A stretch of 64,000 nucleotides of DNA from Pseudomonadota bacterium (GTDB lineage Bacteria; Pseudomonadota; Gammaproteobacteria; Steroidobacterales; Woeseiaceae), in contig JADFNS010000006.1 of the NCBI GenBank assembly GCA_022563255.1, positions 50,425-114,424 on the forward strand, written 5' to 3'. The notes under the pieces were generated by a model. It saw only the letters and a list, made by a program, of their open reading frames with translations, was not told where the DNA came from and did no database searches. Shown here piece by piece: positions 36,998 to 49,027 of this stretch (positions are counted from its first letter, which is position 1; the number at the start of each line of letters is the position of its first letter). A program made the translations under genes and the position numbers.

Positions 36998-38020
36998 CTA
37001 GTATTGACCCCAGCGAAAGACTTTGGCGCCGATCGCTAGAAAAATTGCGCTCATGGCCGTGAGTGCAAGCAGGGCAGGTCCAACATCGGTCAGCGTTGCG
37101 CCGTCGAGCATGACAGCGCGTGCAGAGCGGAGAATATGGGTCAGCGGGAACAGGTTCGCAGCGTGACGGACGGCGGTGCCCGCGCCTTCGAGCGAAAACC
37201 AGACGCCGGACAACAGCATCATCGGCCAGCTGACAAAATTCAGCAGACCACCGGCGAGTTCTTCGCTGGTAACGCGCGCCGATACAACCAGTCCGAGTGA
37301 AATCAGTGATATCGCGCCGACGGCAGCGACCAGGAACAACGTGAAGTAGCTGCCTTCCATTCGCGTATCAAGAAGAAGGTGGGTGCCGGTATAAATGAAA
37401 GTCGTGATGGTAAGGACCAGGACCATGCGAGAGGCGATCTGCGCTGCAATGAACTCGAACGCGGTCAATGGCGTTGCTCTTAGACGCTTCAGAAAACCGT
37501 TTTTTCGATAGCGAACGACGACGTATCCGACGCCGAAAAGACAACTGAACATCATGTTCATGCCGAGAATGCCGGGCAGTAGCCAGTCAGCGTAACTGAT
37601 CGCCTCGCCGGTGATTTGCTCTTTGTCGATCATCGGCGCGGTGGACGCCCCGGCTTGCAACAGCGCGATCTCCGCGAAGTAGCCCTTCGACGAAGTGGGA
37701 TTGACCCAGTAGCGCGGATGATCGCCGAACTCGACGAGCAGGTCGAGTTGATGACGGGATACCCTCTGCAATGCCAGATCAAGATTTTCGTAGGGCACGA
37801 AATGTATGTACCGGGTGTCGAGGAACGCGTGATCCTCTGTGTGTATTGCGTCGCCGCTTTGCAGTACGCCGACGGTATAGGCGTCCCGGTCGTTGCCGAA
37901 TGCGAAAGACAAACCGAACATCAGCATGACCGGCAGCATCAAATTCCAGGCGAGTGTCGAGCGGTCGCGCAGAAACTCTCGATTGCGAGCCTTAAAAATA
38001 GCGACAATGCGTCCGAACAT
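36998..38020 (-). CDS. ABC-2 type transporter permease
   Basis: A 340-residue inner-membrane subunit. An N-terminal helix (about 24-44) is followed by a large periplasmic loop (about 45-170) and five helices in the C-terminal half, the layout of DrrB/YhfH-type exporters. It partners the ATPase gene five bases upstream. Substrate unknown; ABC-2 exporters carry drugs, lipids or polysaccharides. It starts at ATG 38020. Confidence 0.88.
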   Translation of the reverse strand: MFGRIVAIFKARNREFLRDRSTLAWNLMLPVMLMFGLSFAFGNDRDAYTVGVLQSGDAIHTEDHAFLDTRYIHFVPYENLDLALQRVSRHQLDLLVEFGDHPRYWVNPTSSKGYFAEIALLQAGASTAPMIDKEQITGEAISYADWLLPGILGMNMMFSCLFGVGYVVVRYRKNGFLKRLRATPLTAFEFIAAQIASRMVLVLTITTFIYTGTHLLLDTRMEGSYFTLFLVAAVGAISLISLGLVVSARVTSEELAGGLLNFVSWPMMLLSGVWFSLEGAGTAVRHAANLFPLTHILRSARAVMLDGATLTDVGPALLALTAMSAIFLAIGAKVFRWGQY

Positions 38021-38025
38021 GATTG

Positions 38026-38910
38026 TCAGGCCCTCAGCGAGTGACCGGTTAAATCGAGAAATAAGTCCTCGAGATTGGGCTGACGGATCTTGATGCGGTT
38101 GAGATTGGTGACGTGGGGCGAGAGTTGCTGCAGGCTGGCGCTGACGTCCGTCGTCACAATTTCAATGATTCCCAGATTATCCAGAACCGTGTGTTCTAAT
38201 CCGGAAAGTTCGTCCGTCAGGTCTGAAATTGGCAACTCGATGATCAGGCCATCGTACTGTTCTCGCAACAGTTCTTCCGGCGAGCCCTGCGCGATGATTT
38301 TGCCAGTGTCCATGATCGCAATTTCGTCGCAGAGCACTTGCGCCTCGTCCATGTAATGCGTAGTCAGGACAATCGTTGCGCCTCCCGCGCGAATGCTTTG
38401 TACAAGTTCCCAAAAATTGCGGCGCGCCTGCGGGTCCAGGCCGGTCGTTGGTTCGTCGAGAAACATGATTCGGGGCCGGTTCACCAACGCTACGGCGAGG
38501 AACAGACGTTGCCTCTGACCGCCGGACAGCTTGCGGTTATCCCGATCGAGCAGATCACCAAGCGAGCACTGTTCGATGACGTCGTTCAGGTCAGCCTTGT
38601 TGTCGTACAGTGCACGAAACATCTCGAGGGTTTCGCGTACGGTCACGAAGTCCTGCAGCGCGGTATTCTGGAACTGGATGCCGGCTTCCTGCCGGAAGTT
38701 TTTGCCGGCGAGCTTTCCGTGGTAGTAGACCTGCCCGGAGGTGGCGGAGGTAACGCCTTCCATGATTTCGACGGTCGTGGTTTTGCCGGCGCCATTCGGG
38801 CCTAGCAGGCCGAAACAAATGCCTGCGGGCACCGAAAAGCTGACTCCGTCGACCGCCCGGACGCCGGGGTATTCTTTAACCAGATCGCGGGCTTCGAGCG
38901 CTGCTGCCAT
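38026..38910 (-). CDS. ABC exporter ATP-binding protein
   Basis: A 294-residue ATPase. Walker A GPNGAGKT is at 37-44, the signature LSGGQ at 128-132, Walker B IMFLDEP at 148-154, and an H-loop sits in VLTTHYMDEA. A C-terminal extension of about 80 residues resembles the DUF4162-type regulatory tail of DrrA-like exporters. The ATG at 38910 starts MAAALEARDLVKEYPG; the frame is open 390 bases further upstream but into antisense of the next gene. Pairs with the permease at 36998-38020; divergent from the beta-repeat protein. Confidence 0.92.
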   Translation of the reverse strand: MAAALEARDLVKEYPGVRAVDGVSFSVPAGICFGLLGPNGAGKTTTVEIMEGVTSATSGQVYYHGKLAGKNFRQEAGIQFQNTALQDFVTVRETLEMFRALYDNKADLNDVIEQCSLGDLLDRDNRKLSGGQRQRLFLAVALVNRPRIMFLDEPTTGLDPQARRNFWELVQSIRAGGATIVLTTHYMDEAQVLCDEIAIMDTGKIIAQGSPEELLREQYDGLIIELPISDLTDELSGLEHTVLDNLGIIEIVTTDVSASLQQLSPHVTNLNRIKIRQPNLEDLFLDLTGHSLRA

Positions 38911-39018
38911 GTCGATAGAGTAACGAAATGCCACCCGAGCAGCTAGCCGGGACCGGTATTTGCAACCAAATGCTGCTAAGTGGCATCTAAATAGGACCAG
39001 ACCTCTAGGGATTTTGAA

Positions 39019-39747
39019 ATGTTGAAAATTACGAAGAAGACGGGCTTCACTGTCGGATTGCTGGCGATTTTGATGTCGCTGCCGGTGTTTGGCGCGTCCG
39101 CCAACAAGAGCATCGGGATTGATGCTGGCACTGAGTCGAGTGGCGCTATGACGATTAACGGCAGTATCACCGTCGGCGAAGATGCCGTCGTAACTGGCGC
39201 CATCGAGACGGTTAATGGGGCGATTCGAGTAGCCGCTGGCGCCCGCATCGAATCGGCCTCGACGGTCAATGGCAGCGTCGGGATCTCCGATAACGTGCAC
39301 TCGCTGAGCCTGAATACGGTGAATGGCTCAATAAAGGTTGGCAAGACCGTGATAGTCGACGGGGAAATTTCCACGGTCAACGGGAGGATCACTGTTGGTG
39401 ATGGCACGTCCGTGGCGCAAGACGTCAGCAACGTCAATGGTCGAATCGAGATAAGCGGCGCGGAAGTTGGTGGCGACGTGACCACCGTGAGTGGCGATAT
39501 TCTCATCGTCGAAAATGCGGTTGTCAAAGGCGATCTCAGGGTCGAAAAATCCGGCGGTTGGCTTTGGAGGAGCATGTCCCCCGGTAGCAAACCCCGTATT
39601 GTTATCGGTCCGGGATCGAGCGTAGTGGGAGTGATTGATCTGGAGCGCGAAGTTGAGCTGTTTATCAGCGACACCGCGACAGTTGGCGGCGTAACAGGCG
39701 CAATGACCCTGGATGACGCAGTTCGCTTCAGCGGCAAACGTCCGTAG
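39019..39747 (+). CDS. Exported beta-repeat protein with tandem TVNG motifs
   Basis: A 242-residue protein with a signal peptide (residues 1-28, ending VFGASA). Residues about 43-180 are seven tandem repeats of about 18-20 residues that each start with the word T-V-N-G-x-I (TINGSI, TVNGAI, TVNGSV, TVNGSI, TVNGRI, NVNGRI, TVSGDI). Regular valine/isoleucine spacing suggests a right-handed beta-helix or bactofilin-like stack, but bactofilins are cytoplasmic and this one is exported. A DUF4097-like adhesin fold is an alternative. Function unknown. Located in the periplasm or at the surface. Confidence 0.8.
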   Translation: MLKITKKTGFTVGLLAILMSLPVFGASANKSIGIDAGTESSGAMTINGSITVGEDAVVTGAIETVNGAIRVAAGARIESASTVNGSVGISDNVHSLSLNTVNGSIKVGKTVIVDGEISTVNGRITVGDGTSVAQDVSNVNGRIEISGAEVGGDVTTVSGDILIVENAVVKGDLRVEKSGGWLWRSMSPGSKPRIVIGPGSSVVGVIDLEREVELFISDTATVGGVTGAMTLDDAVRFSGKRP

Positions 39748-39757
39748 AATAGGAGCG

Positions 39758-40513
39758 GTGCAAAACGCCGCTACGCAATTATCGCTGTTTTCAGAAGTTG
39801 ATGAACCCGATGCTATGTCGGGGTTTTCTGTGCGCGAAAGCGGCAGAGCGAAACGACTCTCAATAAAAGTATTTCCTCGGGGGCGAGTGGAGGTGGTTGT
39901 TCCCAAGCGAACGACGCCAGGCGAGGTTCGCGAGTTCGTTGCGGCGAACAGCGACTGGATTCGCAAGACCCGAGAGCAATTCGCAGCGGAACATCCTCCT
40001 GAAGCGTTTGTTTTACCGCACGAAGTGCGCCTGGAGGGGATCGAACGGCGTTTCGTCGTGGAATATGAGCCGCGCAGCGGCGCACCTGGGGTCAGTTATC
40101 GTTGTCACGGCGATACAGTCGTGCTGTCAGGGCGAACTTCCGACGAAAAGCTTTGTGTAGCTGCCCTGAAACGCTGGCTGCTCAGCCTGGCAAAAAAAGA
40201 ATACGCGCCGCGCCTGAGATCCCTGTCGGCTTTGACAGGCAATTCGTACAAGAAGATGCATGTTCGTGGGCAGCGAACCTGCTGGGGTAGCCATTCCGCG
40301 TCCGGGACGATCAGTCTCAACTACTGCCTGATGTTTCTGGATCCGGCTCACCTTGGCTATGTCATGATCCACGAGCTTTGCCACGAACGGCATATGAACC
40401 ACTCACGGCGATTCTGGAGTTATGTCGGGCAGTTCGTAACGGACTATCGCCGTCTGGACAAGGACCTGAATGTCTGCTGGAAAAAAATCCCAAACTGGGT
40501 GGGTATCTACTAG
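39758..40513 (+). CDS. YgjP-like (SprT-related) metallopeptidase
   Basis: Zinc-dependent peptidase-like protein of the YgjP/DUF45 family. The metal motif HELCH is at residues 205-209, followed by a histidine in MNHSRRFW. A conserved CWGSHSASGTISLN segment is at 185-198. A 251-residue protein if GTG 39758 is used; AGGAG is only two bases away, so an ATG at 39815 or 39713 cannot be excluded. Substrate unknown; relatives act on cytosolic or DNA-bound proteins. It ends within a palindrome shared with the convergent DUF2333 gene. Confidence 0.8.
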   Translation: MQNAATQLSLFSEVDEPDAMSGFSVRESGRAKRLSIKVFPRGRVEVVVPKRTTPGEVREFVAANSDWIRKTREQFAAEHPPEAFVLPHEVRLEGIERRFVVEYEPRSGAPGVSYRCHGDTVVLSGRTSDEKLCVAALKRWLLSLAKKEYAPRLRSLSALTGNSYKKMHVRGQRTCWGSHSASGTISLNYCLMFLDPAHLGYVMIHELCHERHMNHSRRFWSYVGQFVTDYRRLDKDLNVCWKKIPNWVGIY

Positions 40514-40554
40514 GGAAGCTCGGATCAGTACCGAATTGCCAGGAGATTCCCTAG
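40510..40554. repeat. Inverted repeat spanning the convergent YgjP/DUF2333 stop codons
   Basis: CTAGGGAA (40510-40517) and TTCCCTAG (40547-40554) are exact complements separated by 29 bases. Each arm carries one gene's stop codon. No T-tract is present. Confidence 0.55.
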
Positions 40555-41549
40555 CCTTGCTCCATGAGTTCCCGCAGGTTGATGATAGCCGCATTCGCGC
40601 GGGCCAGATAATTTGCCATGACGAGCGAGTGATTCGCGAACAGTCCGTAGCCGCCGCCATTGAGAATGATCGGTGAACGCAGTGGTGCGAGGCTAGCCTC
40701 CAGTTCGCGAATTATTTGCCGGATACTTGCTACGGCGTTTTTGTCTGCCAGTACGTGCACGAAGTCGAACTCCGCCGCGCGAAAGAAATGCAACAAGGCC
40801 CATGCGGCGCCGCGACTTTCAAAAAAAACGTTGTCAACCTGAAAGAACGGCGTGCGAACGTTGACGGTGTCCGTTTGGGCGCCTGCGGCCGTGGCTGACG
40901 GATCGCCGGCCAGATCGTCGTTAATGCGATTCTCGACGACGCTGTTGCCAAGTCGGCGCGTCAGGCTGCCGAGTCGCTTTTCCACCTGCGACAGCCATTC
41001 GCGGAGATTGTCCGCGCGCGCATAGAAGCGGGCCTCAGGATCACGATTTATCAGGCGGCGCCGGAACTTGATGAACGAAGCGATGCCGTCGCGATATTCC
41101 GATTCAGTCGCGGGGAAAATCCATGAGTCGTTGTCGAAGAAAAATTTCGGGGCGCCTTCGGCAACGTCGTCATCTTCTTTGGATTGCGACTGGCTGCGAG
41201 TGTAGTCGTCGCGCATGATCCGGCCAAGATCGCGTACCTGACCGAGCACGCCGAATTCCCAGCTGGGAATATTGTCCAGAAAGACGTTCGGCGGCACCTT
41301 GTCGTTGGTCAGGTAGCCGCCGGGCTTGTCCAGAAGCGTTTCTGCGACTCGGATCAGCGTATCGGTAGTTGCGAGACCAACCACCGCCGCGTCAGTATCC
41401 GCGGAATGGTTAACCCAGAAAATATCAGGCTCACGCGAAAAGTAAATGGCCAGGGCGATCATGACCAGCAATACGCTACCGATCGTCCACGCGGCGACTT
41501 TTGTCCAGCGATTGGTTGCCAGGATGTTTTCAGCGGAACGCTCTATCAT
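40551..41549 (-). CDS. DUF2333 family membrane-anchored protein
   Basis: A 332-residue protein with one N-terminal membrane helix (about 18-40, VAAWTIGSVLLVMIALAIYF) and a large periplasmic part. The segment GGYLTNDKVPPNVFLDNIPSWEFGVLGQVRDL is characteristic of the uncharacterised DUF2333 family, found widely in Gammaproteobacteria. It lies 12 bp downstream of acnA on the same strand. Function unknown. Confidence 0.8.
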   Translation of the reverse strand: MIERSAENILATNRWTKVAAWTIGSVLLVMIALAIYFSREPDIFWVNHSADTDAAVVGLATTDTLIRVAETLLDKPGGYLTNDKVPPNVFLDNIPSWEFGVLGQVRDLGRIMRDDYTRSQSQSKEDDDVAEGAPKFFFDNDSWIFPATESEYRDGIASFIKFRRRLINRDPEARFYARADNLREWLSQVEKRLGSLTRRLGNSVVENRINDDLAGDPSATAAGAQTDTVNVRTPFFQVDNVFFESRGAAWALLHFFRAAEFDFVHVLADKNAVASIRQIIRELEASLAPLRSPIILNGGGYGLFANHSLVMANYLARANAAIINLRELMEQG

Positions 41550-41561
41550 GGGTTTAGACTG

Positions 41562-44225
<2,664 letters not shown>

Positions 44226-44256
44226 CTTGGTCTCTCCGGGATGCGGGTGAGTCACA

Positions 44257-44287
44257 GCGGCCCGACGGCCGCGGGGGGCGCATTATA
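44257..44287 (-). promoter_or_regulatory. acnA leader: -10 box and GC-rich hairpin
   Basis: On the minus strand a perfect TATAAT (44287-44282) is followed by a six-pair hairpin GCGGCC-gtcg-GGCCGC (44272-44257) that would lie near the very start of the mRNA. No good -35 is visible. A 5' hairpin could affect message stability or mark a protein-binding site. Confidence 0.35.
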
Positions 44288-44308
44288 GCGAATGGCAGGG
44301 CCCTTCGC

Positions 44309-45415
44309 TTACCCTTTTTGGTGTATGACGGCGCCGCCCAGACACCGGTTTTCATTGTAAAAAACGACGAATTGGCCAGGTGCTGCGGCCTTTTGTGGCT
44401 GGTCGAAGCGCACCTCGATCCGGTCGTCATCAAGGATATTGACCGCGCAATCCTGATCGGCCTGCCGGTAGCGGATCTTGGCCCTGCAGCGCAGACCGGA
44501 TTCGAGGCCGTCGGGTGCGGTTCCGATCCAGCGTACGTCGGTGGCTATCAACCGGTCACTGAACAGCATTTCGTGCTCGCCTTGAGCCACGATCAAAAGG
44601 TTGTCGGCGATATGCTTGCCGACGACGTACCAGGGTTCCTCGCTGCGGTCGTTTCTGCCGCCAATGCCCAGTCCCTGGCGCTGCCCCAGCGTGTAGTACA
44701 TCAGTCCCTGATGCGTGCCGATTTCTTCGCCGCCAGGAGTGCGCATTGGGCCCGGGTTCGCCGGCAGGTACGTACTCAGAAACTCACGAAACGGACGCTC
44801 GCCAATGAAGCAGATGCCGGTGCTGTCTTTCTTGTTGTGAATGCTCAGGCCGGAGTCTCTTGCCATCTGTCGAACTTCGTTTTTCTGCAGGTCGCCCAGC
44901 GGAAAAACGGTTTCAGCGAGTGCCTCTGCCTTGACTGCGTGCAGAAAATAACTTTGGTCTTTGCCAGAGTCGGCCCCTTTGAATAGCGCGCCGACGCCGT
45001 CAATGACTGCCGACCGTGCGTAATGCCCGGTCGCCAGCAAATCACCGCCGAGTCGTTTTGCATAGTCCCGGAAAACTCCGAACTTGATTTCGCGATTGCA
45101 CAATACATCGGGATTCGGTGTCCTTCCTGATCGATACTCGTCGAGAAAATACGCAAAGACCTGGTCGCGATACTGCCTCGAAAAGTTCACGTGGTGCAGA
45201 GGTATGTCCAGCTGCTCGCATACCTGCCGGGCGTCTTGCAGGTCGTCGGCCGCGGTGCAATAGCCGTCGTCGTCTTCCCAGTTGGTCATGTGCAACGCGT
45301 GCACGTCGGCGCCGGCTTGTTGCAGCAAGATCGCGGCGACGGCAGAGTCCACGCCGCCGGACAAGCCTAGAACGACCCGGCGATCGGCTACGTGTTTTTC
45401 AAGGGAGACGACCAT
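44309..45415 (-). CDS. mnmA: tRNA-specific 2-thiouridylase MnmA
   Basis: Thiolates U34 of tRNA-Lys, -Glu and -Gln. A 368-residue protein. The PP-loop motif GLSGGVDSAVAA is near residue 18, the first catalytic cysteine lies in NPDVLCNREIKF and the second in DSTGICFIGERPF. In many Gammaproteobacteria mnmA precedes hflD and purB; here hflD is missing and a broken hydrolase occupies the place between mnmA and the roxA-purB part. Confidence 0.96.
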   Translation of the reverse strand: MVVSLEKHVADRRVVLGLSGGVDSAVAAILLQQAGADVHALHMTNWEDDDGYCTAADDLQDARQVCEQLDIPLHHVNFSRQYRDQVFAYFLDEYRSGRTPNPDVLCNREIKFGVFRDYAKRLGGDLLATGHYARSAVIDGVGALFKGADSGKDQSYFLHAVKAEALAETVFPLGDLQKNEVRQMARDSGLSIHNKKDSTGICFIGERPFREFLSTYLPANPGPMRTPGGEEIGTHQGLMYYTLGQRQGLGIGGRNDRSEEPWYVVGKHIADNLLIVAQGEHEMLFSDRLIATDVRWIGTAPDGLESGLRCRAKIRYRQADQDCAVNILDDDRIEVRFDQPQKAAAPGQFVVFYNENRCLGGAVIHQKG

Positions 45416-45512
45416 AGGCGGCGATTCTAACTCAAGATGTGATGGTCTGGCTCAGATCACGGGGGTAACGCGTGGGTAGTTCGTCCAATGAATTAAAGCG
45501 CCGCAACGCCGA

Positions 45513-45876
45513 ATGTTCATAAGAGTCGGCGAACAATTGCTCAACGCGGTGTCATTCGTTAGTGGCGAGCCGTCGTTTGTTGCGGTCCGCGGCTGGATAG
45601 GTACCTGGCAAACGCTTTCCGAACTCAGCAAATTAACTTGCGAAGATCCGGTTGATGACCTCTTTCACGTCATGGCAGATCGATGCAGTTTCGAGGCGCG
45701 CAAAATTAGCAGAAATGCTCGGGTCAAACCGCGAAGACGCTATCGAGCCATTGCAATGTGCAGAGCTGTTTAATGCGGGGATTAAGGATTCAAGACTTGT
45801 AGTTTTGGAAAATGCCGGACACGTACCGACGATAACGCAACCTGCCGAAGTCGCCGAGGCGATAGAAGAGCTTTAA
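45513..45876 (+). pseudogene. Remnant of an alpha/beta hydrolase (deletion plus frameshift)
   Basis: The first part (from ATG 45513) reads MFIRVGEQLLNAVSFVSGEP...GWIGTWQTLSELSK, a typical N-terminus of a small alpha/beta hydrolase. From about 45652 a different frame reads LVVLENAGHVPTITQPAEVAEAIEEL, the C-terminus carrying the catalytic histidine. The middle, with the nucleophile serine, is missing. An intact member would have about 260-280 residues; about 120 codons remain. Its 3' end overlaps the PLD-like gene on the other strand. No transposon is visible. Confidence 0.7.
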
Positions 45877-46421
45877 ACGCCTAACTGCCGAAATTCCAAT
45901 TCCACTTCGCTGTCGAGCCAGATTTCGTCGAACATCTTGCCGTAGACGTTCGCGATATTAGGTTCGTAGGTATCGGTGATGCCTTCCCAGCGACTGGCCT
46001 GCAGTCGATACACGAGCGCGGTTCCGTCTGCAATACAGAACGCCTCGGGATGTGTGCGGAGATCTTCGCGTACGTGCCGGAATTCGATATAAGTGTTAAG
46101 GCGACGCCCCAGGTGCACGAAATTATTGCCGTTCTTGATTGCCCGCAGCGGGTCGGCGATCAATACTCGAATCCGCGCGTAGGTTTGTGACAGCACCAGT
46201 CGCTTGATGATCTCAAGGAATTCGGGATTGTCATAAATACCGGGCTCAAGGTCGTGAGTAAAAATGGATACCTTTCGAGTCGCTCCGCGGACCACCTCAA
46301 TAGCGGCCTGACGCATCTCTTCCTTGGTGGAGATGACCCAGCGATCGCCTTTTTCGCGTGCTTGTTCCATAGATTGGACATAGTACTCGCCGATTGTTGC
46401 GTCCAGTGCCAACTGCGTCAC
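45873..46421 (-). CDS. PLD-like protein of unknown function (DUF7931-like)
   Basis: A 182-residue soluble protein. The pattern of a beta-strand with TRKVSIFTHDLEPGIYDN followed by RIRVLIADPLRAIKNGN and HLGRRLN resembles the phospholipase-D fold, but the HKD catalytic motif is not present. In Pseudomonas a similar domain is fused to an acetyltransferase next to roxA (recollection, not checked). Here it is on its own, overlapping the roxA stop by four bases, so the two form an operon. Confidence 0.65.
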   Translation of the reverse strand: MTQLALDATIGEYYVQSMEQAREKGDRWVISTKEEMRQAAIEVVRGATRKVSIFTHDLEPGIYDNPEFLEIIKRLVLSQTYARIRVLIADPLRAIKNGNNFVHLGRRLNTYIEFRHVREDLRTHPEAFCIADGTALVYRLQASRWEGITDTYEPNIANVYGKMFDEIWLDSEVELEFRQLGV

Positions 46422-47569
46422 GTTTTAGGATCGATTTGGCGTTTCGACCCAACGGCGTCCGCCAGCTCAAAAGCCCCGCGTTCGAGCATCCATTGCAGCA
46501 ATTCGGCATGCTCCGCGTTCATCAACATTGACCGGGTGATTGCTCGTGCGTTGCAAATATGATGGACCAAGTGCCTGGCTTCGGGTGGCAGGGTCATAGA
46601 GGCTCCGTTGACGTAAAGTTTTGTCTCGTCGAACGCGATTCGAGCCATCCCGTGCACAAAAACGGCTCCGGCGACCTGAAGTTTTCCCAGCATCGCGTCA
46701 GTCTCGCCGGAATCCGCGCCTTCGGGTGTCAGCCAGTCCTTGGTTTGGGTCACAAATCGTCCGAGAGTTTCCGCGAGCCGGATGTCGCTGGTTGCTGCTT
46801 GCCCGAGCAGCGCGCGAACTCTTTGCACCGCGGCAGGTGAAATGTAACCGCGCTGCGCTTCAATTTCCAGGAGGTCGGGATCGGTATAGAAGCGGTTTTC
46901 ACCCTCTACGCTGCCGGACAAATCGGATATCTGCGGCGCACGCATACCAATGGAGTAGGTGATGCAAGCGCGTTGCGCCACTCCCCAGTGCGCGATGCCG
47001 GGCGGCAGGTACAGCACGTCTCCTTCCGTCGTGTCGTGCGAGTCGCCGTCGTCAAATTCCCTGAGAAGCGCGAGATCGGCGCTGGCTTTGGGATCTTCGT
47101 CGACCGTGTCCGTCGTAAATCGCCAGTTGCGCCTGCCGATTCCCTGGCAGAGAAAGACGTCGTAGTAGTCGCGATGTGGGCCCACACTGCCGCCAGGCGC
47201 GGCGAAACTGACCATCAGGTCGTCGATGCGCCAGTCTGGAATAAATGGTATGTGATCGAACAGTGCGCGCATGGCCGGTAAATGCTTTTCGACGTCATGG
47301 ACGAGCAGCGTCCAGTCGCGCTTGGGCAAGTTTTGCAGATACTCCGGATCGAACGGCCCGTCTTCGACTTTGTAGCGGCGGCGGGCGCCGCCACGATCGA
47401 TAAAGACAATTCGGGATTCAACATCTTCCAGCGTCGCCAACCAGCCGATCTCGTTACGCGTGATGGCCGGGCGCAGTTGGTCGAGAGCGCCGGGCATGAA
47501 CAGCGCGCGCTTTTGCCAGTACCTTTCCAGAAATTGCTCGACGATTGCGTTTCCGGGAATTTTCAACAT
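46418..47569 (-). CDS. roxA: Ribosomal oxygenase (JmjC/cupin, L16 arginine hydroxylase type)
   Basis: Fe(II)/2-oxoglutarate oxygenase of the YcfD/RoxA family that hydroxylates an arginine of ribosomal protein uL16. A 383-residue protein. The metal motif H-x-D lies in GSVGPHRDYYDVFL and the distal histidine in LYLPPGIAHWGVAQ. A C-terminal winged-helix/dimerisation region follows. In E. coli the gene lies next to phoQ and near purB; here purB is its upstream neighbour on the same strand. Confidence 0.88.
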   Translation of the reverse strand: MLKIPGNAIVEQFLERYWQKRALFMPGALDQLRPAITRNEIGWLATLEDVESRIVFIDRGGARRRYKVEDGPFDPEYLQNLPKRDWTLLVHDVEKHLPAMRALFDHIPFIPDWRIDDLMVSFAAPGGSVGPHRDYYDVFLCQGIGRRNWRFTTDTVDEDPKASADLALLREFDDGDSHDTTEGDVLYLPPGIAHWGVAQRACITYSIGMRAPQISDLSGSVEGENRFYTDPDLLEIEAQRGYISPAAVQRVRALLGQAATSDIRLAETLGRFVTQTKDWLTPEGADSGETDAMLGKLQVAGAVFVHGMARIAFDETKLYVNGASMTLPPEARHLVHHICNARAITRSMLMNAEHAELLQWMLERGAFELADAVGSKRQIDPKT

Positions 47570-47581
47570 GTCGGTGCTGGT

Positions 47582-49018
<1,437 letters not shown>

Positions 49019-49027
49019 CTACAGGCA

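Noticed and set aside
38911..39300. N-terminal extension of the ABC ATPase
   Set aside because: It is antisense to the beta-repeat gene and lacks similarity to ABC proteins; ATG 38910 fits the family.
39140..39560. DNA-level tandem repeat or CRISPR-like array
   Set aside because: The repetition is at protein level inside one open frame with diverged codons; it is a coding repeat.
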